From: JAEMQF01 sp963850525 | GTDB taxonomy: Bacteria; Pseudomonadota; Gammaproteobacteria; Burkholderiales; Burkholderiaceae_C | Length of the DNA stretch: 64,000 nt | Reading direction: 5' to 3' | NCBI GenBank assembly: GCA_963850525.1 | Contig: CAWKLQ010000001.1 | Coordinates: forward strand, 434,001 to 498,000 | In this document: positions 1 through 6,536 of the stretch, piece by piece | Numbering within the stretch: position 1 is the first letter of the stretch | Layout of the letters: the number at the start of each line of letters is the position of its first letter | Notes under the pieces: model-generated | What the model was told of the DNA's origin: nothing | Databases searched by the model: none | Seen by the model: the letters and a program-made list of their open reading frames with translations, nothing else | Made by a program: the position numbers and the translations under genes

Positions 1-242
1 GCAACGCCGCAGCACGTGAGCACCAGGCCGCGGCCCTCTTCGTCCGTGCTCAAGGCCTTTTGCTGGTGCGTGCCGTGCACGACGCGGCCCTCGAGCAGGC
101 GGCTCTTGCACGAGCCGCAGGCGCCGTCGCGGCAGCCGTAGGGCAGGCCGATGCCTTGGCGGATCGCCGCGCCGAGCAGCGTCTCGTCGGCTTCGGCTTG
201 GAACGTGCGTCCGCTGGGCTGGACCGTGATCGTGAACGTCAT
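1..242 (-). CDS. 2Fe-2S ferredoxin-domain reductase, N-terminal part
   Basis: The gene runs off the left edge, so only the first 80 codons are present; the ATG lies at 240-242 on the minus strand. The translated start reads MTFTITVQPSGRTF and then contains the plant-type ferredoxin cluster signature C-R-D-G-A-C-G-S-C (C-x4-C-x2-C) near residues 38-46, with a further Cys pair (LTCCGV) at the cut edge that would supply the fourth ligand. In Burkholderiales this N-terminal ferredoxin domain is usually followed by FAD and NAD(P)H domains, in proteins annotated as CDP-6-deoxy-delta-3,4-glucoseen reductase. The ferredoxin domain is seen here; the reductase part is inferred because it lies outside the window. 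The gene is divergent from the SDR gene to its right. Confidence 0.8.
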   Translation of the reverse strand, partial: MTFTITVQPSGRTFQAEADETLLGAAIRQGIGLPYGCRDGACGSCKSRLLEGRVVHGTHQQKALSTDEEGRGLVLTCCGV

Positions 243-289
243 CGCGCGTGGCAAAGGATAAAGTGAGGCGCGATTGTGCCCGCTGCCCT

Positions 290-1195
290 ATGACCCTTCA
301 CCCCGCCCAACCCGCCACTCGATTCAAACGACCGACGCTGCTGATCGTGGGTTGCGGCGACATCGGCATGAGGGTGGCGGCGCTGTTGCGCGGGCGCTGG
401 CGGCTGATTGCATTGACCTCCGACCCCGCGCGCATCGCCGCGCTTCGCCAGGCCGGCATCCAGCCCATTGTGGGCGATCTCGACGACCCTGCCACCCTGG
501 GCCGCCTGGCGGGCCTGGCCGATGCGCTGCTGCACTTGGCGCCGCCGCCTTCGAGCGGGCCACTCGATACGCGCACGCGTCACCTGCTCGACGCGCTGTC
601 GCGCCGGAGCCGCTTGCGCTGCATCGTTTACGCGAGCACGAGCGGCGTGTACGGCGATTGTGGCGGCGCAAGTGTCGACGAAACGCGTGCGCTCAAGCCC
701 GGCACCGAGCGCGCGCAGCGCCGCGTCGACGCCGAAGCGCGTCTGCGCTGGTTCGGCCGTGCCTTGGGCGTGCGGGTCAGCGTCTTGCGCATCCCCGGCA
801 TTTACGCCACAGATCGGCCGGGTGGCCATCCGCGCGAACGCTTGCTGCGTTCGACCCCGGTGCTGCGAACGCAGGACGACGTGTACACCAACCACATCCA
901 TGCGGACGACCTGGCACGCGCTTGCGTCGCGGCGCTGTACCACGGCAAGCCGCAGCGCGCCGTGAACGCGAGCGACGATACGCAGTTGCTGATGGGCGAC
1001 TACTTCGACCTCGCTGCTGACCTGTGCGGCCTGCCGCGCCCACCACGCATCACGCGCGAGCAAGCCGCTGCAAGCCTGTCATCCATGCAGTTGAGCTTCA
1101 TGGGCGAGTCCAGGCGTCTCGTGAATCTGCGCCTGAAAACCGAGTTGCGCCTGCGCCTGCGCTACCCCAGCGTGCACCAAGGCCTGTTGGTTTGA
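290..1195 (+). CDS. NAD(P)-dependent SDR, epimerase/dehydratase-like
   Basis: A 301-residue extended short-chain dehydrogenase-like protein. The Rossmann motif is an atypical GCGDIG close to the N-terminus (family consensus GxxGxxG), followed by an acidic-rich loop and the strand YASTSGVYGD with the active-site Ser/Thr and Tyr-like positions of the YeeZ-type epimerase group. The C-terminal half carries VYTNHIHADDLARAC, a typical substrate-domain motif of this group. The ATG at 290 is preferred; a GTG at 248 would add 14 Arg/Cys-rich residues not expected in the family. It faces away from the ferredoxin gene and ends 15 bp before the convergent protease-like gene. The substrate is unknown. Confidence 0.75.
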   Translation: MTLHPAQPATRFKRPTLLIVGCGDIGMRVAALLRGRWRLIALTSDPARIAALRQAGIQPIVGDLDDPATLGRLAGLADALLHLAPPPSSGPLDTRTRHLLDALSRRSRLRCIVYASTSGVYGDCGGASVDETRALKPGTERAQRRVDAEARLRWFGRALGVRVSVLRIPGIYATDRPGGHPRERLLRSTPVLRTQDDVYTNHIHADDLARACVAALYHGKPQRAVNASDDTQLLMGDYFDLAADLCGLPRPPRITREQAAASLSSMQLSFMGESRRLVNLRLKTELRLRLRYPSVHQGLLV

Positions 1196-1210
1196 CGCGG
1201 CGCGTGGTGC

Positions 1211-2281
1211 TCAGATCCCCTTGGGTTTGCTCATGGTCTGACGCCGGTCGACGCTGTGCACCGTGACGCTCTGCAACTGGCCCGCGCGGCGAATCTCCAG
1301 CACGACGTCGCGCTCCACGGCGTTGCGCCAGAGTGTCTTGTACAGCGTCTCAAGCTGATTCACGGCGGTGCCGTCGATGCTCACGATGCGGTCGCCCGGC
1401 AACAAACCGGCGTCTTCGGCCGGGCTGTCGCGGTTCACGCGGATCACCCGCACGTCGCCGCCCTGCTCGACGCAGTTCATTCCGAGCCAGGCCCGCGAGC
1501 TGCTGCGCGACGCGCCTTCGCGGCGCATTTCGCCGAGGATGGGTTTGAGCAGGTCAATCGGAACGAACATGTTGCCCGGCGTGCGCGGATGGTCGTCGCC
1601 GAGCGCGTTGCCCACCACCAGTGAGCCGATGCCGAGCAGCTCGCCTCTTGCGTTGAACAGGCCTGCGCCGCTGTGGTCACTGCGTGGCGGTGAGGTGAAC
1701 AGGGCGCCGTCGATGTGGTACTCCCAGTAGCCGGAAAACGCCCGGCGCGACACCATCTGCGCCAGGCTGCGCCCGCCGTCTTCGCCACCGCTGCTGATCA
1801 TCAACGGCTCGTCGCTCGACACCTCGGCCGATGCCCCCAACTTGACGGGGGCGACCTTGACCGGTGCCAAGGGTTGCAGCAAACCGAAGCCCGACGCCAG
1901 GTCGTAGGCGACGACGCGCGCGGGCACGGTGCGCTCGCCTTCGATCACGAGGTCGACCTGTTCGGCTTCGAGGATCAGGTAGCCGATCGTCAGGACCAGG
2001 CCGTCAGCGTCGATCACGACGCCCGAGCCTTGGCGCTTTCGACCGAGGGTTTCGATGGAGCGTGCGTCTTCGACGGCGGTGGTCTTGACGCCCACGACAG
2101 CGGCGTTCGCCGCGCGCAGCGCCCGCACGCGCGATTCGAGATCGGCGGCGTCGGCGCCGGCGGGCGCCTGGGCGAAGCAGGTAGCAGCGCACGCGCCGAG
2201 CACGAGCCCCATGCAGCCACGCCACCAGGGCGGGCGGCTGGGCGGGTTCAATTCAAAGCCTCGAATTGCCATTGCATCCAT
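1211..2281 (-). CDS. S1C (DegP/HtrA)-like protein with PDZ domain, catalytic residues lost
   Basis: A 356-residue protein with a hydrophobic segment at residues 24-38 (likely export signal), a trypsin-like fold (about 50-255) and a PDZ domain (about 265-345, including VNRDSPAEDAGLLPGDRIVS). The fold shows GSGVVID and a GLVLT strand, but where HtrA proteases have the catalytic His (LTNNHVV) this protein has LTIGYLI with Tyr101. The catalytic-Asp position (TDLAVLK) reads SGFGLLQ with Gly131. The nucleophile region GNSGGPL reads DHSGAGL with Ser204 retained. It is therefore probably not a working protease, but a periplasmic binding or chaperone-like relative. Two further Met codons near the start leave the exact N-terminus open. 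Confidence 0.75.
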   Translation of the reverse strand: MDAMAIRGFELNPPSRPPWWRGCMGLVLGACAATCFAQAPAGADAADLESRVRALRAANAAVVGVKTTAVEDARSIETLGRKRQGSGVVIDADGLVLTIGYLILEAEQVDLVIEGERTVPARVVAYDLASGFGLLQPLAPVKVAPVKLGASAEVSSDEPLMISSGGEDGGRSLAQMVSRRAFSGYWEYHIDGALFTSPPRSDHSGAGLFNARGELLGIGSLVVGNALGDDHPRTPGNMFVPIDLLKPILGEMRREGASRSSSRAWLGMNCVEQGGDVRVIRVNRDSPAEDAGLLPGDRIVSIDGTAVNQLETLYKTLWRNAVERDVVLEIRRAGQLQSVTVHSVDRRQTMSKPKGI

Positions 2282-2396
2282 GGTCGCCTCCAGTCGCGCA
2301 AGTCACGTTGCGAGCATGCGGCAGTTCAGGCGAATTGAAAAGATGCCAGGGCGCTCTTGGGGCGGATTTTTGATGCCGGTCGAGGAATTAGTTGGA

Positions 2397-2987
2397 TCAA
2401 CGGCGCCCAAAGGGCGGCTGGCCGCGCCAGTAGCGCAGCATCAGCACGCCACCGAGCATGCCGCCGAGGTGCGCGAAATGCGCGACACCGCCTTGCGGGT
2501 CGAGCACGCCGAGCACCAGTTCGATCGCGCCATAGGCAAACACCAGGACCTTGGCCTTCATGGGGATCGGCGGGATCAACAGCATCACGGTGCGGTTCGG
2601 AAACATCATTCCGTAGGCGAGCAACAGGCCGAACAGGCCGCCCGACGCGCCCACCGTCGGATTGCCCGAGCCGAGCAGCGCATTCACGAGCAACTGGGTT
2701 GCGGCCGCCGCGAGCACACTCGCGAAATAGAAGTGCGTGAAGCGCTTGGAGCCCCAGACGCGCTCGAGTTCGGCGCCGAACATCCAGATGCCCAGCATGT
2801 TGAAAAACAAGTGGCCGAAACTGCCGTGCAGAAAGGAATACGACAGCACTTGCCACGGCAAGAAGCCCGAGCTGAACGGCCACAAGGCGAACGCCCGGGT
2901 AAACCACGGCCCGAGGAAGATGTCGATGCAAAACGCCGCCACATTGACCAGAAGCAGCGCTTGAGTGATGGGGGGAAGAGGCGGCAT
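2397..2987 (-). CDS. Rhomboid family intramembrane serine protease
   Basis: A 196-residue polytopic membrane protein. The rhomboid catalytic motif GASG gives Ser115 at the start of a membrane helix, and the partner His173 lies in FAHLGGMLGG. The conserved HGSFGHLFFNM segment (residues 54-64), with the loop and helix-2 His/Asn residues, is also present. Six hydrophobic segments can be traced. The start at 2987 (MPPLPPITQ) is chosen because upstream codons encode an Arg-rich stretch untypical of the family. It cleaves membrane-anchored substrates within or near the bilayer; the substrate is not known. The gene reads away from tRNA-Leu. Confidence 0.88.
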   Translation of the reverse strand: MPPLPPITQALLLVNVAAFCIDIFLGPWFTRAFALWPFSSGFLPWQVLSYSFLHGSFGHLFFNMLGIWMFGAELERVWGSKRFTHFYFASVLAAAATQLLVNALLGSGNPTVGASGGLFGLLLAYGMMFPNRTVMLLIPPIPMKAKVLVFAYGAIELVLGVLDPQGGVAHFAHLGGMLGGVLMLRYWRGQPPFGRR

Positions 2988-3164
2988 GCGCAAGTCCGGT
3001 GGGGCGAAGTTGCGCAGTTTACGTGCTCGCCTGCGGCGCGCCGCGTCCCGGCGCCTTGACCTCCTGAAGATCCCGGCTCGTGGCGATGGCGCGAGCGCTT
3101 GGGCGGGCGAAGCTGCATGCCATAATCCGCACCCTTCGAAGGCGCTTCCCACGCGCCCGCTCCG

Positions 3165-3251
3165 GCCGGAGTGGCGAAATTGGTAGACGCAGCAGACTCA
3201 AAATCTGCCGGTGGTGACACCATGCCGGTTCGATTCCGGCCTCCGGCACCA
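3165..3251 (+). tRNA. tRNA-Leu (anticodon CAA)
   Basis: A class II tRNA of 87 nt including an encoded CCA end. The acceptor arms are GCCGGAG (3165-3171) and CTCCGGC (3241-3247), followed by A and CCA. The D-loop region is GTGGCGAAATTGGTAGACGC. The anticodon stem GCAGA/TCTGC encloses CTCAAAA, giving anticodon CAA (reads UUG). A long variable arm and the T-loop GGTTCGATTCC follow. No integrase or attachment-site duplication is seen beside it; cysM starts 57 bp downstream. Confidence 0.97.
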
Positions 3252-3295
3252 CGAATGCCTTCGCCACGTCGGCAATGCGACAGAGCTCGCCCTGC

Positions 3296-3301
3296 CACAA
3301 T
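3296..3301 (+). promoter_or_regulatory. -10-like hexamer of cysM
   Basis: CACAAT ends 6 nt before the cysM ATG, and no purine-rich ribosome binding site lies between. If it is used as a -10 element, transcription starts at or next to the A of the start codon. Confidence 0.4.
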
Positions 3302-3307
3302 CTGCGC

Positions 3308-4213
3308 ATGAATCGCTACAACACCGTCGAAGATGTCATCGGCAACACACCGCTGGTGCGCCTGGTGCGCGTGCCCGGCAGTGACTTCGACGCGCGCGGC
3401 AACGTGTTGCTGGGCAAGCTGGAGGGCAACAACCCGGCGGGCTCGGTGAAGGACCGGCCGGCGATCAGCATGATCCGGCGCGCCGAGGAGCGTGGTGATA
3501 TCAAGCGCGGCGATGTCTTGATCGAGGCGACCTCGGGCAACACCGGCATCGCGCTGGCGATGGCCGCGGCGATCCGCGGCTACAAGATGCTGCTGATCAT
3601 GCCGGAGGATCTGAGCGTCGAGCGTGCGCAGACGATGAAGGCCTTTGGCGCCGAGCTGATCCTGACGCCGCGCTCGGGGGGCATGGAATACGCGCGCGAC
3701 CTCGCCGAGCAGATGCAAAAGGAGGGCAAGGGCGTCGTGCTCGACCAGTTTGCGAACGCCGACAACCCGCGCATCCACTACGAGACGACCGGCCCGGAAA
3801 TCTGGCGCGACACGGCCGGGCGGATCACGCACTTTGTGAGCGCGATGGGAACGACGGGAACGATCACCGGGACGTCCAGATTCCTGAAAGAGCAGAACCC
3901 GGCGATTCGCGTGATCGGCGCGCAGCCGCTCGAAGGCTCGCGAATTCCCGGCATCCGCAAGTGGCCGCAGGCCTACTTGCCGAAGATTTACGACGCCCAG
4001 TGGGTTGACGAAACGATCGGCGTCAGCCAGCTCGACGCCGAGGAGATGGCGCGTCGCTTGGCCCGCGAAGAGGGCCTGTTTGCCGGCATCTCCGCGGCGG
4101 GCGCGTGTTGGGTGGCGCTGCAACTCGCCGCGTCGTTGAGCGAGGCGACGATCGTCTTCGTCGTTTGCGATCGCGGCGACCGTTACTTGTCCACGGGTGT
4201 CTTCCCCGCCTGA
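3308..4213 (+). CDS. cysM: Cysteine synthase B (O-acetylserine sulfhydrylase B)
   Basis: A 301-residue fold-type II PLP enzyme that makes L-cysteine from O-acetyl-L-serine and sulfide or thiosulfate. The N-terminus MNRYNTVEDVIGNTPLVRL and the motif NNPAGSVKDRPA (Schiff-base Lys48) are those of CysM rather than CysK. The substrate loop EATSGNTGIALAM and the phosphate-binding loop SAMGTTGTITGTSRFL follow. The C-terminus keeps the CysM-typical DRGDRYLSTGVF. The gene stands between tRNA-Leu and a tusA-like gene that starts 44 bp downstream, so both may belong to sulfur metabolism. Confidence 0.95.
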   Translation: MNRYNTVEDVIGNTPLVRLVRVPGSDFDARGNVLLGKLEGNNPAGSVKDRPAISMIRRAEERGDIKRGDVLIEATSGNTGIALAMAAAIRGYKMLLIMPEDLSVERAQTMKAFGAELILTPRSGGMEYARDLAEQMQKEGKGVVLDQFANADNPRIHYETTGPEIWRDTAGRITHFVSAMGTTGTITGTSRFLKEQNPAIRVIGAQPLEGSRIPGIRKWPQAYLPKIYDAQWVDETIGVSQLDAEEMARRLAREEGLFAGISAAGACWVALQLAASLSEATIVFVVCDRGDRYLSTGVFPA

Positions 4214-4227
4214 CGTCGGGCTTGGTC

Positions 4228-4234
4228 CTAGAAT
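4228..4234 (+). promoter_or_regulatory. Possible -10 element (CTAGAAT) of tusA-like gene
   Basis: TAGAAT differs from the consensus TATAAT at one position and lies 23 nt before the ATG, followed by a purine-rich CAGGAAG ribosome binding site. The same CTAGAAT string occurs before uvrD, before the Bax-inhibitor gene, and between galU and the 5559 gene. Confidence 0.4.
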
Positions 4235-4257
4235 TCGCGCCGTCAACAGGAAGCGAT

Positions 4258-4485
4258 ATGCACGCTCAGAAAGAACTCGATACCCGTGGCTTGAACTGCC
4301 CTTTGCCGATTCTGAAGGCGAAGAAGGCGCTGTCGGAGTTGACCAGCGGGCAAGTTCTAAAGGTGGTCGCCACCGATCCCGGCTCAGTGCGCGACTTTCA
4401 GGCCTTCGCGCGCCAGACCGGCAATGAACTGGTCGAACAATCGACCGAGGGCAACGAGTTCATTCACTTCCTGCGCCGCCGCTGA
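4258..4485 (+). CDS. TusA/SirA-like sulfur-carrier protein
   Basis: A 75-residue protein of the TusA family, usual length about 75-80. It begins MHAQKELDTRGLNCPLPILKA, containing the family signature CPLP with Cys14 as the sulfur-carrying residue, and ends with an FIHFLRRR strand. TusA-type proteins relay persulfide sulfur in tRNA thiolation or in sulfur oxidation. Paralogues in one genome are common, so the exact role is uncertain. It follows cysM on the same strand and is preceded by AGGAAG six bases from the ATG. Confidence 0.85.
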   Translation: MHAQKELDTRGLNCPLPILKAKKALSELTSGQVLKVVATDPGSVRDFQAFARQTGNELVEQSTEGNEFIHFLRRR

Positions 4486-4496
4486 GGCTGCGCCGA

Positions 4497-4556
4497 GCGA
4501 GCCCCTGCGGGCTCGCGAGTGGCTGCCGAAGAGCTTCGGGCCTGCCAGCCCGAAGC
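4497..4556. terminator. Two hairpins between convergent tusA-like gene and galU
   Basis: Two perfect inverted repeats lie in the 100-bp convergent gap: arms GCGAGCCC and GGGCTCGC around CTGC (4497-4516), and arms GCTTCGGGC and GCCCGAAGC around six bases (4533-4556). Neither has a following T run on either strand, so a bidirectional terminator role is likely but not certain. Confidence 0.45.
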
Positions 4557-4585
4557 GCGGCCTGCAAGGCTGAGCCCGCACACGC

Positions 4586-5452
4586 TCAGATCTCGAGCGT
4601 GCGCAGGTAGTCGCGAAACCCCGGGCCGATCTGCGGATGTGCCAACGCAAGTTCCACGTTGGCCTGCAGAAAGCCTTCCTTGCTCCCGCAGTCGTAGCGT
4701 CGCCCTTCGTAGCGGTAGGCGAAGACTTTTTCGCGCCGCAGCAGACCCGCAATGCCGTCGGTGAGTTGGATCTCGCCGCCCACGCCGCGAGGCTGGGTCG
4801 CGATTTCGCGAAACACGCCCGGCGTGAGAATGTAGCGCCCGGCAACGCCCAGGCGCGAGGGCGCCACGTCAGGCGCAGGCTTTTCAACGATGCGGTTCAC
4901 GTCGAGCAATTGCTCGCTGATCGGCGTGCCGGCAACGATGCCGTAGCGCCGCGTGTGCTCCGCGGGAACTTCTTGCACTGCAAGAATGGAGACACGCCAC
5001 TCGTTGAACTGCTCGACCATTTGCTGCAGTACCGGCTTGGTGCCGACCATCAAGTCATCGGCAAGCAGCACCGCAAACGGCTCGTTGCCCACCAGCCGCT
5101 GCCCGCACAGCACGGCGTGGCCCAGACCCAGCGCCTGTGCCTGGCGCACGTAAATGCACTCCATGTCGTCGGGCTTGACGCTGCGAACGACGTCGAGCAA
5201 TTCCTGCTTGCCTGCTTGTTCGAGGGCAACTTCCAACTCGAACGTCATGTCGAAGTGATCTTCGATCGGCCGCTTGTGGCGCCCGGTGACGAAGATCATC
5301 TCGCGCACGCCGGCCGCATAGGCCTCCTCGACCGCGTACTGGATCAAGGGCTTGTCGACAACCGGGAGCATCTCCTTCGGTTGCGCCTTGGTGGCAGGCA
5401 AGAAGCGAGTTCCGAGCCCCGCCACCGGAAAAATCGCCTTGGTCACTTTCAT
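4586..5452 (-). CDS. galU: UTP-glucose-1-phosphate uridylyltransferase
   Basis: A 288-residue cytoplasmic nucleotidyltransferase that forms UDP-glucose from UTP and glucose-1-phosphate for envelope polysaccharides. The N-terminus MKVTKAIFPVAGLGTRFLP carries the nucleotide-binding G-x-G-T-R motif, followed by KEMLPVVDKPLIQYAVEEA, a hallmark of bacterial GalU. FAVLLADDLMVG contains the metal-binding Asp, and VEKP lies in the sugar-binding half. The length matches the family. It is convergent with the tusA-like gene. Its upstream region (minus strand) holds TAGAAC a few bases from the ATG and no clear ribosome binding site. Confidence 0.95.
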   Translation of the reverse strand: MKVTKAIFPVAGLGTRFLPATKAQPKEMLPVVDKPLIQYAVEEAYAAGVREMIFVTGRHKRPIEDHFDMTFELEVALEQAGKQELLDVVRSVKPDDMECIYVRQAQALGLGHAVLCGQRLVGNEPFAVLLADDLMVGTKPVLQQMVEQFNEWRVSILAVQEVPAEHTRRYGIVAGTPISEQLLDVNRIVEKPAPDVAPSRLGVAGRYILTPGVFREIATQPRGVGGEIQLTDGIAGLLRREKVFAYRYEGRRYDCGSKEGFLQANVELALAHPQIGPGFRDYLRTLEI

Positions 5453-5558
5453 GGTTCTAGAATCCCCCCTTCAAGACCGGGCGGATTCTGGCACGATCCA
5501 ATGGGCGCGAACCTGCGAGCGCATTCGCGAGTGAAACCGATCTGTTAAAACGGAACTT

Positions 5559-6536
5559 ATGGATCTGCTGATTGTTGAGGCGCTCGAAGAAGAATTGATG
5601 CAATGGCTGGAGGCGCGTCACAGCGTGCGTTTCGCTCCTGAGTTGGCGCTGGACCCGCGCGGGTTTCGCCAAGCCCTCTACGACGTGCGCGCCGCAGTCG
5701 TCCCGGCCAGCGTGGCGATGGACGCGCAAGCTCTGCGTCACGCCCCGGTGCTGCGCGCAGTAGGCCGCGTCAGCGCCGGCCCCGACAGCATCGACGCCGA
5801 TGCATGCAGCCGCGCCGGGGTGGAAGTGGTGCGCAGCCGCACCGCCTGCGCCCAGGCCGAGGCCGAATTCATGATTGGCGCGCTGTTGTCGCTGCTGCGC
5901 CGCGTTCCCGTGATGGGCGCCGACGGCAGTTTTGTCGGGCGCGAACTCGGCGCCGCGACGGTCGGGCTGCTGGGCATGGCGCCGGCGGCACGATCGCTGT
6001 CGCAATTGCTTGGCGCTTTCGGGTCGACGATTCTGGGCTACGACCCGTCGCTGCACTCCAGCGACGCAGTGTGGGAGCGTTGGCGCGTGCGGCCTGCGGG
6101 CCTGCACGAACTGCTCGAACAGTGCGACGCCGTGTGCGTGCAACTCGCCTACTTCAGCCGCTACCACGGCTTGCTCGGCGAGCGCTTCTTGCAGTTTTGC
6201 AAACCCGATCAGGTGATCGTCAGCATCGCCCACGCAGGCCTGTTCGACGAAGCGGCGCTCGCCGGTGCGCTGGCCAGCGGCCGCTTGGCCGGGGTCTGGC
6301 TCGACAGTGTCGAACCCGGCATGCTTGACGAAGGTCGGCCGCTTTTCGGCATGCAGAACTTGCAAGTCACTCCGCGCTTGTCAGGCACGACGCGCGAGTC
6401 GCGCCTGCGCAGTTCCTGGACGGTCATCAAGCGCATCGACGAGCTGCTCGCGCAGGCGCCGCTCGCGCCGCGCGAGTTCAGGTCGACTGGGTCAGGCGTG
6501 CCAACTGATCTCGCAGGCCCGCCAACGTTGCAGTGA
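5559..6536 (+). CDS. D-2-hydroxyacid dehydrogenase-like protein with altered active site
   Basis: A 325-residue protein with the two-domain fold of D-isomer-specific 2-hydroxyacid dehydrogenases (the SerA and formate dehydrogenase relatives). The motifs are degenerate. The NAD loop GxGxxG reads GLLGMAPAARSL. The catalytic Arg in NxARGxxVDExAL is replaced by His in SIAHAGLFDEAAL, and the catalytic His in TPHxxG is replaced by Arg in TPRLSG. The Glu in LDSVEPG is kept. It is likely not a classical dehydrogenase. The last 59 bp overlap the 3' end of valS on the other strand, which explains its unusual Ser/Gly/Pro-rich tail. The function is unknown. Confidence 0.7.
   Translation: MDLLIVEALEEELMQWLEARHSVRFAPELALDPRGFRQALYDVRAAVVPASVAMDAQALRHAPVLRAVGRVSAGPDSIDADACSRAGVEVVRSRTACAQAEAEFMIGALLSLLRRVPVMGADGSFVGRELGAATVGLLGMAPAARSLSQLLGAFGSTILGYDPSLHSSDAVWERWRVRPAGLHELLEQCDAVCVQLAYFSRYHGLLGERFLQFCKPDQVIVSIAHAGLFDEAALAGALASGRLAGVWLDSVEPGMLDEGRPLFGMQNLQVTPRLSGTTRESRLRSSWTVIKRIDELLAQAPLAPREFRSTGSGVPTDLAGPPTLQ

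Noticed and set aside
3165..3251. tRNA-Leu as an integration site of a genomic island
   Set aside because: No integrase, no repeat of the tRNA 3' end and no foreign-looking cargo lie nearby; cysM follows immediately.
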